From Prostheceraeus crozeri (Eukaryota; Platyhelminthes; Polycladida; Euryleptidae), in contig CAJQUW010007110.1 in assembly GCA_907163375.1 (NCBI GenBank), forward strand, positions 186,001 through 250,000: a stretch of 64,000 nucleotides of DNA, given 5' to 3'. Under the pieces are notes generated by a model. It was not told where the DNA came from. It saw only the letters and a list, made by a program, of their open reading frames with translations, and made no database searches. This document shows, piece after piece, positions 11,265 to 22,605 of this stretch (its first letter is position 1; each line of letters begins with the position of its first letter). Both the position numbers and the translations under genes were made by a program.

Positions 11265-12475
11265 TTAACCCTTTCCTGCCTGAAGACGTGTACTACACGT
11301 CTTTTGACATTGACGCAAAAGACGATTGTTTTTTGTGGAAGAAGACAGGAATGACGGTAACGTGTACTACACGTCCTCAATGTTATCATCCATTGAGCGA
11401 TAGCGTACTCAAGTGAACTGTGGTACCTGACGGCAACTTGCTTTATCGATCAATTTTTGATCATTCTCACATAACTTTCTCGTCTGTGTGGTCGAGACAA
11501 ATTTTCAAAATACTTCTACGAATTTACGATCTATCAAGATCGTTGTTTCTAGGAATAATGAGAACACTATCATGAATGGTAGTTGGAAAAGTAATTGCTT
11601 CTAGCAAGCTTCATATTTTATGAACCATTTCAACTTTTTATTTAGAACAAATGTGTTTACCATTGCAATGTTGCATGATAATAACTAATTATTTTTTAAT
11701 TGTGGGGCAGTTGAAAATGATTTTTAAAAAGATCAGCAATGTAGACTTGAAATTCCAAAATAATTTAATAAAATTTACATAGCCTAATATAACTGACGCA
11801 AATTGTCATTCATCATTCTTCACGAATCACGATAGAAATCAAGATAACTATGAACGACCTAGACTCTCACTGACACTTTCATCAGACATCGGCAAATTAA
11901 TAGTATGTTCTGCATTTGGTGTGATCCCTTCAGTTTTAAAGTGGTTGGTTTCTTCTCACATTGAAGTTTAGGGCACTATATTAAGACATGGGCCTACATT
12001 TTATAAAAGTTATATTGAAAATTAAGATAATTGAATTTAAGATTTGTGCGCATCTTCCACAGTGCAGAAACAATGCGCCAGTATTATAAGCACACATTCT
12101 TGGAATAGAACAAAGTTAGATAGATGCAAAACCAGTTCTACACTTCAAAAATATAGAAAACTTTATATCATCAGATTTGTCTAAACTTACTGAATTCAAA
12201 AATCGGCAAAGTAACCCACGAACGTCAAAGGGAAAATGTCAATGACAAAAGAACGTGCTGTACACGTTCTCGGCAGATACAACAATGAAAATATCGACGT
12301 GTACGATACGTTCCCGTCATACTGGACAAATACATCATCGCAAAAGCCGGCAGTTGATGCTCAAATTTTTGGACGTGTAGTACACATCTTCGTCATTTCA
12401 CAGAAACCCTGCCGGCGTCAAGGATCCATTTCTTTGAATGGTGGCAAGACAAATCAGTGACACGTGGCAGGTAAT
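11265..12475. mobile_element. piggyBac-like non-autonomous element with subterminal palindromes
   Basis: The left end reads TTAA followed by CCCTTTCCTGCC, the usual shape of piggyBac-type ends (TTAA target, CCY start). Just inside is AAGACGTGTA-C-TACACGTCTT, a palindrome with 10-bp arms (11283-11303). Related palindromic cores recur at 11360-11374, 12250-12270, about 12294-12310 and 12372-12387. The right end is less clear: CCTGCCGG and GTGGCAGG blocks near 12407 and 12466 may be the decayed terminus, but no second TTAA is intact. There is no transposase ORF. The superfamily assignment rests on the TTAA end only. Confidence 0.5.
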
Positions 12476-15270
12476 TTGCCGTGTATATTGAAATAGGTTT
12501 CTTGGAATATTTCGTTGGAAATAATCGCTTTGTTAGACAACACCTATTCACATGCATCTTGCTTAACTGATTTCAAACTAAAGGAAGTCTCCCAGAAACC
12601 GAAAATATTGATACCTAGAATTGTATCATAAGTTTAAACTTTAGCAGATATGCACATAAGACTACAGAGTTACTTCAGCTTTCTAGAAGCCACAATACTC
12701 AATATTCTGTCAGTATTGAACCTTCAGATTCAATCTTATCAGAGGTGTAAGTGTGTAGTAAACTACGTCCCCTGCGCTGTCGAACATTGCGAATTGTCTT
12801 AACGACATTCAATTAACGACACCATCAATTTCGTCATCATCACTTTAGCCAATGAAAATGGCACAATTCAGTAACTTTAATGTTTAATGGGATAAGAAAT
12901 ACAAGGTCACATCTCAGTGAGTCAGATTCAGTCACAAACAATTTGCACAACAATGGCAAATCTGGCGTATATTCTAGACAATTTGTTATCTATGGGCTGA
13001 GCAAACTGCAGCCCCATTGATGAGGACGTTGCATTGTTTCTCCAGTAGCATGCAATGATCGCTTATCGCGCTGACGGCAAATGTGTTTGTGATTTGATGT
13101 TGCGTTCAGAAAATGATGTCAACATGACGCTGATTATGCAAGGAATTTCAATTATTTATCAAAAGATTTATCCAGATCATTTCTTGACTTACGGACAGTT
13201 TCTTCAAGCTAAACTGAAATGTGAATGAGATATATTTCAACAATTTCGTTTAAGTAAGTTTTGCCCACTCAGCATATCGTGAATAAAGTAAGACAAGTCA
13301 TTATATGATAGAATCTCTTTGGCCAATGCAATTTCTCATCAAAGCAGAGTTGGAACAGGCACAGATTTCTCGACCGGTAACGGACTCGCACCGGTTTGGA
13401 AATCTCCTATCAGTACCTGTAGCGGTACCGATATACCGCTTTTCGGAAGACTTTAATTATGAATCCACAACACATTATTCTATAACAGGATTAAAGTTTC
13501 CCATCATCATTGAAATTATGCGTTTTTCATTACTTTGAATACTTATTTGATGAATAAATTTTTTCATTTGACAAGTTCGAATGGTCAACCTTGAACAAAA
13601 TCCAGGTAAATACAAATTAGCAAACATGGCATCGGAATCATCTATTACATGTAGAAGGAAGACTGTTTCGAAAAGTCATCAGCATACTTAGGGGCTGACT
13701 TTGAAATGGAGTAATCTGCAATTTCAAGATCTGCACATTAATGCCTGTATGCATGCACTATAAGACACAAAGATCCTTTATATCATCAACTGCCACGAAC
13801 TTCTCATGAAAGCATACAGCCATGAATTAAACTAAAATAAATTAAAAATTTCGACTGATCGACGACGCTTCATTTGTTTACAAAAATACATGCATGTATA
13901 TGAGGAGTATGAATAAAAGTTTTGAAAAAACTGTCGATAAAATACTTTGATTATATCTCATACTTTGAGGTGAGGATTAACCTTTTCTAGCTGCTGATTG
14001 TTACGAGCTGTTTCTACAATGCAACATTGTTGCAACATTGCATCAAATTTGAGCATGAATTTGTTTCAATACAATTGAATTTTCAAAGAGTCTTCAATAC
14101 GGTTTGATGGATTTGTTTTAACACTTGTTGCTGCATTATTCGAAAACAATACAAAATGGGACCCAAAAAAGTCTGAAAGCAATATGCCATAAAACATTTG
14201 ACATAACTCACTTTGGCATCTGCGTTTTCTGAAATTAACTTCTATTCCCTAGAAATTCGCAAGTTTCATTTTTACGAATAAATGTTAACAAGCACATTGA
14301 GTGAAAAAGAACGCAAAATGAAATGACATTTTCCACAAGTTCTCTTGACTCATTGAGAAGATGGCACATACAAATAGTGAGATACTTGGGTTTCGGAAAA
14401 TGATTAAATTAACGGATGAAAAGCAACAGACTTGGTATAATGGCTTTATTGAGTCATTTAAATATCAAATAGAATTTTATGAATTCTATGTGTGAAATGA
14501 ATTACATTGAGATAGAATTATAAATTCAATGCGCTTTGTCAGCAGAACTCGAGACCTTGTTCATGTCAATTAGAGATGAATATCAATAAAAATATATTTC
14601 CTTTAAGAAAGTTTAAGCTCGATTTCTCTGTATAATCAGTTCTACATAGATGGTTCTCTGCCTTTTTTTGGCTTGCAGCATAAAACATCCATTCCTAAGA
14701 TAAGCAGTTAGGAAATGAAGGAGATAAAATACAGTTGGAAAATGAAGAAGTCGCTTTGGTGATTCAGATTAAGAAAATCTATGTACCATTTTCACATTTT
14801 TCAATATGACCTTGCATGCAAGTAAAACGATCGTTGCTTAAATCTTTCAAAGTTTCAAATAAAAAATGTTTTACTGCTCCTGGACCTGGGTTGAGCGATT
14901 ATTATTAAAGTCCAAAGAGTCATCATATTCGGGATTAAAACTTCCATAAATAGTAGTGACATTTGCGATTGATAAAAATGTGTTTGTATAAAATGTCTCT
15001 GCAAAAAGTCATATGTTAACAGGAAGCTATAAAGCTGTGTAAAATTTCAATGTTTAATTATACCGGAAATATGTTTTGAATTTACAAAAAAGATTAAAGT
15101 TCTTTCAGCAAGCAGTTCATTCATACGCGAGAATATCACAATTATTGATGTATGCTGCAAAAAACAGTGAAACAAATTTTATCTACTAATGTCTGCTGAT
15201 ATTTATACAGTTTGCAGTGACAATTTACGGAATACCGGCAGTAAACGCTGAACAATGAATCTTTTCAGAG
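12476..15270. other. no gene recognised
   Basis: AT-rich DNA. One more GTGTAGTAAACTACGT motif near 12753 resembles the palindromes of the element to the left and may be a remnant of it. Otherwise nothing assignable. Confidence 0.4.
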
Positions 15271-15500
15271 TTGGAACGTAATTGGTTTAAATTGGACTGT
15301 AGTCCCATCTATTATTATAGATATTTAGATGACTGTAAATGCACTTTTGATAATTTAAGTAAAGTAAATAAGTTTGAGCAATTTCTGAACCAACAGCATC
15401 CGAATTTGGAATCTACCTCTGAAGTTGGAGGCTCAAATATTCAAATAATTCTTTTTTAGATGCAGGCATAAATATATCAAATACTGTAGAAACTGCAAAA
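15271..15500 (+). pseudogene. Penelope-like element reverse-transcriptase fragment
   Basis: The frame contains YYRYLDDCKCTF, with the Y-x-D-D catalytic motif of reverse transcriptases (YLDD at 15322-15333), followed by FEQFLNQQHPNLES. The spacing and the FLN-x-x-HPN block are characteristic of Penelope-like elements rather than LINEs or retroviruses. A one-base shift near 15450 brings in NSFLDAGINIS, the counterpart of the next conserved block (xFLDVxI). The frame is then lost, and neither the rest of the RT nor a GIY-YIG domain follows. This is an old fragment. Confidence 0.75.
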
Positions 15501-16423
15501 AATTAATTGATGTGAGTGTAGTTATGTCAACTGTAGTGTGTTCCGAAAGGACGCGTGTACTAAATTGCTATTAAACTTAAGAGACATTTGCCCTTAGCAA
15601 AGGCATAGAGGTCTACTATTAGGCATGATTGATTGAGTGTACATAATTTCAAGTAATTGGTTAACTTTTGATAGCGAGATTAAAATACTGCAACCTTTTC
15701 ATAGTCTCTGTGACTTCCTTCATCTCCAAACAAAATGATAGCGAGTTCATGGAGCTGGAAAGATGTTATAGAATGAAAGAATGCCTATAAATTTTACTAA
15801 TAATACTATGCATTTTACTGTATTGAACTCTAACTGATCCCTTCCATGTGGATGGCAAATTTCCTGCTTTCTGAGCATATATTTTAAAATTGAATTATCC
15901 ACTGAACTCCACCTTTTTAGTTGCTTTATTTGTATTATCCCCTCTTTAACCGGGAGTTAGACGTGGGCTACCCTACAAATTAATGCAACATCTCATTTTA
16001 TGAGCGCTTCTACTGCCTCTGCCATGTCATCGAAGATAATAATGTGCAAGTCTGAGTTCTTTCAAATGCTTGCCAATCGGCTAATATGTGGAGCCGAATG
16101 TGTTTATACAGCGCTCCGTCCTATTACTTCCGTGTAAAAGAGCAGGCTATTCAGTTTTTACATTGCTGTGAGTGTAATGTGCCTCATCCAAGAAGTTGTC
16201 AGTTACGATTGTACTATCTTCAACAGCTAGACTATCTTGTGTTTTGTCTTATGCCTGCGCTATTTCAAAAGTAACATTATTTGTCAATTAATTTTCATTC
16301 TTCGGACTTTTCATGGACTTATGCTTAACTTATCTTTTCGTTATCTATTTACCTATTTCGGCAATATATGTATGTGTGGTGGTCCCCCACCTCACAACGA
16401 CTATTGAAGGGAGTATGGAAACT
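15501..16423. other. no gene recognised
   Basis: Could include decayed downstream sequence of the Penelope-like fragment, but I see no further conserved block. Confidence 0.35.
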
Positions 16424-16645
16424 ATTCATTGCAGGGTTTGAAAACACGGTTTCAAAAAAGATGTTTTTAAAGATTTTGAAGTCATGTTAAAAGCAGGGTT
16501 TTACAACCAAGTTCATAACGCTAATCTCATTTAAAACCATGTGTTTAAACTCTTTTTAAACAATGCACAAAATGCGATTATGCTGGTATAACAATGTTTA
16601 AAATCAAGGCCATGAATGCAGTTTCAAACTGTTCTTTTTATCCAT
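16424..16645. repeat. palindrome-rich GTTT/AAAC segment, possible MITE
   Basis: The segment is crowded with short inverted motifs: GTTTGAAAAC, GGTTTCAAA, AAAACCATGTGTTTAAAC and GTTTAAACTCTTTTTAAAC. It opens with CATTGCAGGGTTTGAAA and closes near CATGAATGCAGTTTCAAAC, suggesting imperfect terminal repeats. No ORF. It is probably a small non-autonomous DNA transposon, but the ends and target duplication are not defined. Confidence 0.3.
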
Positions 16646-18032
16646 TAGATAGTACAGGTATTTAATCGATATTAGAAATCTTGTAATTATTCAGTAAAAT
16701 GCAACTTGTGGTAGTTGTGTTCTGCGTTAATATGAATTAAATGAGGCAATGAGCAGTATTACATGAATATGCAATGAATATGCACTACCAAACACAAGAA
16801 AAAGACACTTTTCATCACCTGCTGTCATTGATAGCCTATCAAAGTCAGTATTTCTCAATCTTCGCAAGTAAATCTTATATCACAAGCTATATCGAAAAGT
16901 GCAAGATGTTTTAAACATGCTGCATTTTTGACCCTACATGGGATGCATGAAAGGTATTGAAATTGGAGTGGAAACACTGAGATAGTACACCCGACAGATG
17001 CATAAACTGTATACTCTGTAAAATGTCTCACAATTTGCGAGACCTCTTATAAAGGATGCACAGGTACTATATTTCATGTCAAAAAGTGTGATATCTTACT
17101 TTATATGTTTGACAAAACTTATCTCACGAAGTTCGCGTCGTGTATGCAGCAGTATGAAGTGAATAATGATATCAAAAATTACGTAATGTAAAGTAACATC
17201 GGTTCACTAATTCAGATGAACATCTATTGGTGCATAATAGCGACACATGGTAAATGTAAGCTTGTTGGGTTCTTGCGATGCGGCTACTTGTCACGTCAAG
17301 CATGTTTTTTATCTCGAGTTAACCGACACAAGTACTAATTGTCCTAATTTTTGTTGAGTCTCAATGACAACGTCAAGATAGAAGTCATTGCAAAAGTTGT
17401 GTTTGGTGTAGCTTGGGATTTTTATTATCGAAGGTAGCAATCACTTGAAATAGTCAACGAGGCACATAACATGTCCTTATGGGAAAATTTCAAGTATATA
17501 CATTCCAATTCTATCCGACAAGTAACTCCTTCAGTACATGCGCGACATGTGTAGACGCAAAGTAAGTTCAACATGTGGATGAGAATTTCTTGTCAGTTTC
17601 CAAAAGCAAAATAGTTTTACCGTTTGTCTCCTGCAACGCTCGATGATGTATTGTGATTTGTAGTAAGAAAATGATATAATTTACATTGCCATCTATCTGC
17701 CAATCATTTGTAAATTAGATAGCACATTTAGCAACATGATCACAGAGAGTTTAGAGATATTGGATGAAGAGGTCCATGCGAACTACTCGCGAGATTGCTG
17801 TCCACACCGGCCCCAGCGTTCGAAAATTGAAACCGACAGTTCACATCTTTACGTAAATTTCACTGTGATGCAATTTGGCTACTTTGCGTTATATGATTCG
17901 GTTTGTTGATCGTCAAATTTCATTGTTTTCCTTTGAGAACGCATTAGATGCACAAGTAACCTTTTTTTGGATCTTCCACTCGAAACATGCACATGCACTG
18001 TCATCTTTCATCGAATCGATAGCAGATAATAT
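16646..18032. other. no gene recognised
   Basis: AT-rich DNA, no assignable feature. Confidence 0.4.
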
Positions 18033-18345
18033 AGTCCTGTCGCCAGAACGAGGACTGAGACCTTCCAGGAATGGTGTACACAGTGGCTAAAATGTGCCGG
18101 CTTAGAATGCTATCTTCTGACTCTGCTAGAATCTGCTGACTCTTGACTTAGCACGCCTCACATGATCAGAGAAAACAAAGAAAATATCAGTTTAACCTGA
18201 AATTGTAATTTACTTCCTATTGGATTTACACGTGCTTTTCTTAACCGCTCACATTCGTGGCAGTCATGGACTGCATGCACACCAGTCTGTGCAAGTCTCA
18301 TTTTGGGAGCCGTTCCCTGCACAAGCTCATTCAGGCTGACGGACT
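18033..18345. mobile_element. fold-back/MITE element, copy A (313 bp) with 5-bp target duplication
   Basis: The element starts AGTCCTGTCGCC and ends GGCTGACGGACT, so its ends are inverted repeats, and AATAT directly flanks both sides (18028-18032 and 18346-18350). The two arms are long: the right arm, reverse-complemented, aligns over most of its length with the arms of the copies at 25543-26255 and 52020-52734. Shared blocks include GAGC-TT-TGCAGGGAACG, GACTG-TGTGCATG and AAAAGCACGTGTAAATCCAAT. There is almost no spacer, so this copy is either internally deleted or the minimal form. No coding capacity. Confidence 0.7.
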
Positions 18346-18699
18346 AATATCACCGGTGGTGACAATGCAATGAAATAGTGTTTCATCTGCGTACCCGGAA
18401 ATGTAAATGATTGCAATGAGGAAGTGTGCGTCAAACAAGAATTATGGCTTCTGCACAGATAGGTGCCAAATCAAAACGACTTTGTGCAAGATGATCTCAA
18501 ATATTATTCATAAAACTGTCCCCTGGGAAAGCCTCAAAGTGAACTCTGAATAACAGAAGAGTCCCATATAAAACCTATATTCCTGATAAAAATAAAGACA
18601 GAAAATCAATAACCTCTGACTGTTCGTGGAGATAGGCCTAAATATGCATACCTTTAAACTGCTAAGAGTCCCATAAAGTAGGCCTTTTTTAGTAGGTGT
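18346..18699. other. no gene recognised
   Basis: Short spacer between the fold-back element and the dispersed repeat. One TAGGCCTA octamer lies at 18633. Confidence 0.4.
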
Positions 18700-20310
18700 A
18701 TTGTCGACTCAAAAGATGTCGGCATACGGTGAAAAAATAGTTGTTTCTTCAGAAGATTGCGCTTCTGCGGTCTAAAAAAATATTTGATCACTTTTTAAGA
18801 AGCTAAATTTTGCAAATTATTCCTGTGTTTATGCACTATCGACGTGAAACCACTATACATGTATATGTGGTATGAAGCTTCTTGGATATCAAAATGAATG
18901 AAACCTTGCTGACAGGTAGCTTAATTAAGTGGAAATTGAGCTGATATCAGGGAATTTTCATGAACATTATAATGCAAGCCTTTATGGAAAAGTTTAGATC
19001 CGATTTTAAATTCAATTTTTATCGGCATAATTTTATGATTCACCAAATTTATGTTTCATTTCTTGAATATGAATAGTAATGTGGTCATCTTTTAACCCTC
19101 AGAGAGCTGAGGGGGGTCCTGGTGGAACCTGGAGCCATATTTTCTATTTTACGTTTTGTGCTGAGGATATATCAACTGCTCATTCCCATGTAAAATCATC
19201 ATTTTTGACAGTGAATCTGCATGTCCTATTTCATTCAATTGAATCAGTAGAAGTATGGTAGACAGGCTGAGTGTGTCCGGTGGGTGTAGAAATTCCTATT
19301 ACAAAATTTTTTCTATCAGATGAAATATGATATTGTGCTTGTCCACAATAGTGCATAATGAGTGCATGCGCGTTGTATTAGAAGATAGCAAAATGTGAAT
19401 ATTTTACTTTCGCAAATGATCGTGCATCACTGGTTGGCCAACATGAACAAATCAGCATAAATCAATGTTCAAAATGAAATCCATCATTATATTCACAGTT
19501 CAACGCTCAGAACAAATTGCTGACAAAGTTTTCATAACAGTAATTGATGAGTTTGAGATTTCCGCACGTGTTTTTAGGGTCTAAAAATGCAGCAATTATG
19601 GCTCATTTTAGCCTATTTACATTTGGTATGGATAAATTTGTATCAATGGAAAAATGCATGGCTTCTGCTGCATGGAATAAATCAATTTCATTAAAGTCAA
19701 TGTGGAGACAGCAAACATCATAAAATCGCTTCTTAGTGTAACTGATGCTGTGCTAAATGTCGTTGAATTACAAAAGCACCACATTTTCGCATGTGTTACT
19801 TCAGAAGGCTGAAAGATACCCAAAGGATTAGTTATATAGACCTGCTACACGAAAAAATCAGTTTTACTTAAAATCAACTTTCCTTATGATTTGATATCAA
19901 GCAAGTGAACTAGCAATTTGTAAAAAGGAAAGATTGTAAAAGTTCTAAGAACTGAACCCCCCTAAGGTCTCAGAGGGTGTGAAAAAGCTCAGGTCTGTGG
20001 CGGTTACTGTAAACTTTGGCTTTTTCAAATATCATTATACTTTGCTGTTAGTGGCAGTTTTGTGATATGATCACGCTTAAGAAAATGCTCTTATCAATGA
20101 GGCTGAGCATTAAAGCAATAGCTACCCATAGATGCTAATTTGACAAACTATATTACCTCTCCAAGGCATACATGACACGGAGGATTTATAAAATACTATT
20201 GTTCTTTCTGTCTTGCTATCATGATCAGTCTATTCCGCGGTAATTTCTTCAAAACTTCACAAATTTGCATTTTTCATATTTGACACTGGGTCTGGACTCG
20301 ATTTGAAACT
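18700..20310. repeat. dispersed repeat copy 1, interrupted by a MITE
   Basis: The left part (18700-about 19040) aligns with 31150-31470, sharing GTCGACTCAAAA, AATACTTGATCA/AATATTTGATCA, TTTTGCAAATTATT, CTTAATTAAG and CATTATAATGCAAG. The right part (about 20205-20310) aligns with 31500-31620, sharing TTGCTATCATGATCAGTC, AATTTGCA and TCTGGACTCGA/TCTAAGCTCGA. The middle 1.1 kb is extra here and contains the MITE at 19092-19979, so the repeat is older than the MITE insertion. No protein was recognised. Confidence 0.6.
19092..19979. mobile_element. MITE-like element with 26-bp terminal inverted repeats
   Basis: The left end is TTAACCCTCAGAG followed by AGCTGAGGGGGGTC; the right end is GAACCCCCCTAAGG followed by TCTCAGAGGGTG. 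Aligned as inverted repeats, 21 of 26 positions agree. The left end begins at TTAA, which suggests a piggyBac- or Kolobok-type target, but the right TTAA is not preserved. The interior of about 840 bases has no transposase. It sits inside an older dispersed repeat. Confidence 0.65.
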
Positions 20311-20352
20311 GCATGCATGCACATTAGGGAGTTAATTAATGCTGAGTTGCTA

Positions 20353-20378
20353 CATCTGTGGCCATAATCTTAAGGACA
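20353..20378 (+). repeat. left terminal inverted repeat of the Tc1-like transposon
   Basis: Outer 26 bases; matches the complement of the right end (21751-21776) at all but two positions. TA target dinucleotide at 20351-20352. Confidence 0.88.
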
Positions 20379-20597
20379 GCTGCAATTATACGAATAAATT
20401 ACCCCTATTTCGTTGTCGGCTTGATGTAACATTAATTTCGCTGGATTTTCATTGCTGTACTGTAATTGGCTGTTTAAAGCTACGAATAAGAAGCACGTGA
20501 TCATGCATGCAGTTGATGATTGTGAATTCCAAGTATACAGCGTGGTGTTTTATTGACTGTATTCACATTTTGTGACGAAAAGGACATGCAATAAGAA

Positions 20598-21626
20598 ATG
20601 GACAAGCGAAAAGAAATCTCAAGCTACAATCGATGTGCTATTATTGCTTTGTATAAGGAAGGCTTCAGTATTCGTTCAATAGCAGAAAAAGGATATGCCA
20701 GTAAGTCTGCGGTTGGTGACATCATCAAAAAGCATAGGGAACGTGGGACAGCCAATCCATTGAAAAGCCCAGGTCGCCCTTCCAAGACAACATCCCGAGA
20801 TGACAGAATTCTTATCAGAAATTGTCTCAGAAACAGACACCTGTCATCGAAAGCTCCCGCTCAAGATCTACGGGAGTCATCAAACGCCAATATCAGTGCT
20901 CGATCTGTTCGACGAAGGCTGCTGAAAGCCAATTTAAAGTCTCATCGACCTGCCAAAAAGCCCTTCGTCAATGCCCAGCAAAGAGAACGGAGAGTCCGGT
21001 GGTGCCTTGAACACCGAGAATGGACCCTGGATCAGTGGAGGAAAGTAATCTTCACAGACGAGTCGAAATTTCAACTGTTTAACAGTAAAGGAATGGTTCG
21101 ACGTCGTCCTGGAGAACGCTTCAAACCAGAGTGCATTGCCCCGACAGTTAAATTTCCTGACTCCGTAATGATATGGAGCTGCATGTGCTACCGTGGCGTT
21201 GGTAGAATGTTCTTGCTCGAGAAGAAAGAGACATTCAACGCTAAAACGTACCAGAATGTGATCCAAAATCGGCTTCTCCCATCAGCAGTTGAATGGTTCC
21301 CAGACGGTGACTACTTGTTTCAAGACGATGGCGCCCCATGCCATCGGGTGAGATCTGTGGTTTCATTGAAAGATCAGCTGAACATTCCTTCTCTCGATTG
21401 GTGGCCAGGACAGTCACCTGATTTAAATGTGATTGAGAATTTATGGTCTCGTGTAGATAACCTATTGCGTGAGAAGCCCCCTACGACCAGAAGTGAACTG
21501 ATTGTGACCATCATTCGAATTTGGAACCACATCATTACACCAGACGAATTGCATAAGTTGATAGACTCGATGCCTCGAAGGATTGAGGCAGTGATAAAAT
21601 CCAAGGTTTATCCCACCAAATACTAA
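20598..21626 (+). CDS. Tc1/mariner-type transposase, intact
   Basis: The 342-residue protein is of normal length for Tc1-like transposases, which cut and paste the element at TA sites in the nucleus. The N terminus is a paired-type helix-turn-helix (about residues 8-60, with YNRCAIIALYKEGFSIRSIA), then a GRPS AT-hook-like motif (about 60-63) and a second helix-turn-helix (about 70-115). The catalytic DDE domain shows FTDES (about 152), FQDDGAPCH and SPDLNVIENLW. From the catalytic Asp of DGAPCH to the Glu I count 35 intervening residues, one more than classic Tc1 (34), because of an extra Trp in DWWPGQSPDL. The start ATG follows an in-element leader and gives a full HTH. No stop or frameshift interrupts it, so it could be active. 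Confidence 0.95.
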   Translation: MDKRKEISSYNRCAIIALYKEGFSIRSIAEKGYASKSAVGDIIKKHRERGTANPLKSPGRPSKTTSRDDRILIRNCLRNRHLSSKAPAQDLRESSNANISARSVRRRLLKANLKSHRPAKKPFVNAQQRERRVRWCLEHREWTLDQWRKVIFTDESKFQLFNSKGMVRRRPGERFKPECIAPTVKFPDSVMIWSCMCYRGVGRMFLLEKKETFNAKTYQNVIQNRLLPSAVEWFPDGDYLFQDDGAPCHRVRSVVSLKDQLNIPSLDWWPGQSPDLNVIENLWSRVDNLLREKPPTTRSELIVTIIRIWNHIITPDELHKLIDSMPRRIEAVIKSKVYPTKY

Positions 21627-21750
21627 CAGTTTCGCATTTTTATATGAAATTCATCCGAATTCTATTTGTATTCCATGTTAATGTTAGTACTAATATTGAT
21701 CAAATATACATAATAGTTCAAAAAAGTACTTTTCGCTTAAAATCATATGG

Positions 21751-21776
21751 TGTCCTTAAGGTTATGGCCACAGTTG
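21751..21776 (-). repeat. right terminal inverted repeat of the Tc1-like transposon
   Basis: Inverted partner of 20353-20378, followed by TA at 21777-21778. Confidence 0.88.
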
Positions 21777-22429
21777 TACTTTACCTAATATACTTCATGT
21801 TATGTCCAACGTATCATGAAAATATTTTACTTTAAAGTTCCACTTGAAAGGCATAACTGGTTAAAAATGCATCGCATGCCGATACAGAATCGGAGTCGCC
21901 ATTCGAGGAAGCACGCTCAGTTGCTACCTTACAAGACTTCCAGAAATATTCAGTCGATTGATGAACAACTTTTAAATTCTTTTTTGCATTTCATACATGA
22001 TTAGTTCTGCGAGTCTTGATGCATCATAGCAGAAATTTGGCTGAGTTTCTGTGATTCTTCTACCGATTGTGAAATTGCATAATTACCATTATATATTTCC
22101 TGACTTTTGATAATAACGAAGTGTTTGAATGCAAAACGCGATGGACAAAAAAAACTGGTCACTTTGAGAAAGCCAGGATGTGTGGAAAATATCAAGCTAT
22201 TAAGAAAGTCTCGTTAAGATAGTCTCGTTGCAATTGAATAGCTTGAAACAAGGGAGAGATTTGCACTGCAATCGAACATCACTTCGCATACAGAATCAAA
22301 ATCTGCTAGTTTTTGTTAAAAGTGAAATAAACACGATCCTTCATAATTGATGAAGAAAACAGTAACTGTTAATAATCGAAAACTGCTAATATGATGCGAA
22401 TGCTCACAGTGAATATATTCCCATTTGAG
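21777..22429. other. no gene recognised
   Basis: AT-rich DNA with short chance ORFs only. Confidence 0.4.
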
Positions 22430-22605
22430 TCAAACTTCAACAGATTCGTTTTTGAATATCTAAAGAGAATGACAGCGATTAAGCCAATAAAACACACCAA
22501 CACCGTTGATTCCGCGACCGCACTCGCCCAAACCAAGAATCGAACCGAAGTCTGCGGCGGAGAAGAGCTCGCACCCTCTTCACTAGGCCACGCTGACGGT
22601 ACAAA
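22430..22605 (-). mobile_element. tRNA-derived SINE, copy 1
   Basis: On the minus strand the head reads TGGCCTAGTG (A box, 22581-22590) and GGTTCGATTC (B box, 22538-22547), the internal RNA polymerase III promoter of tRNA genes. A non-tRNA body follows (GAGTGCGGTCGCGGAATCAACGG in two blocks). The body and B box recur at 28748-28852 in the same orientation. The head cannot fold into a proper cloverleaf by eye, so this is a SINE, not a tRNA gene. The plus-strand 83-codon ORF here is a by-product. Confidence 0.65.

Larger units (their letters stand above)
20353..21776 (+). mobile_element. complete Tc1/mariner-type transposon (1424 bp)
   Basis: Terminal inverted repeats match closely: the left end CATCTGTGGCCATAATC followed by TTAAGGACA corresponds, on the other strand, to the right end CAACTGTGGCCATAACC followed by TTAAGGACA. 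A TA dinucleotide flanks each side (20351-20352 and 21777-21778), as expected of the superfamily. The element contains one uninterrupted transposase ORF between a 245-bp 5' and a 150-bp 3' untranslated part. Closely matched ends plus an open ORF suggest a fairly young copy. Confidence 0.9.

Noticed and set aside
20934-21266. 110-codon minus ORF inside the Tc1 element
   Set aside because: Antisense shadow of the transposase; no independent motif.
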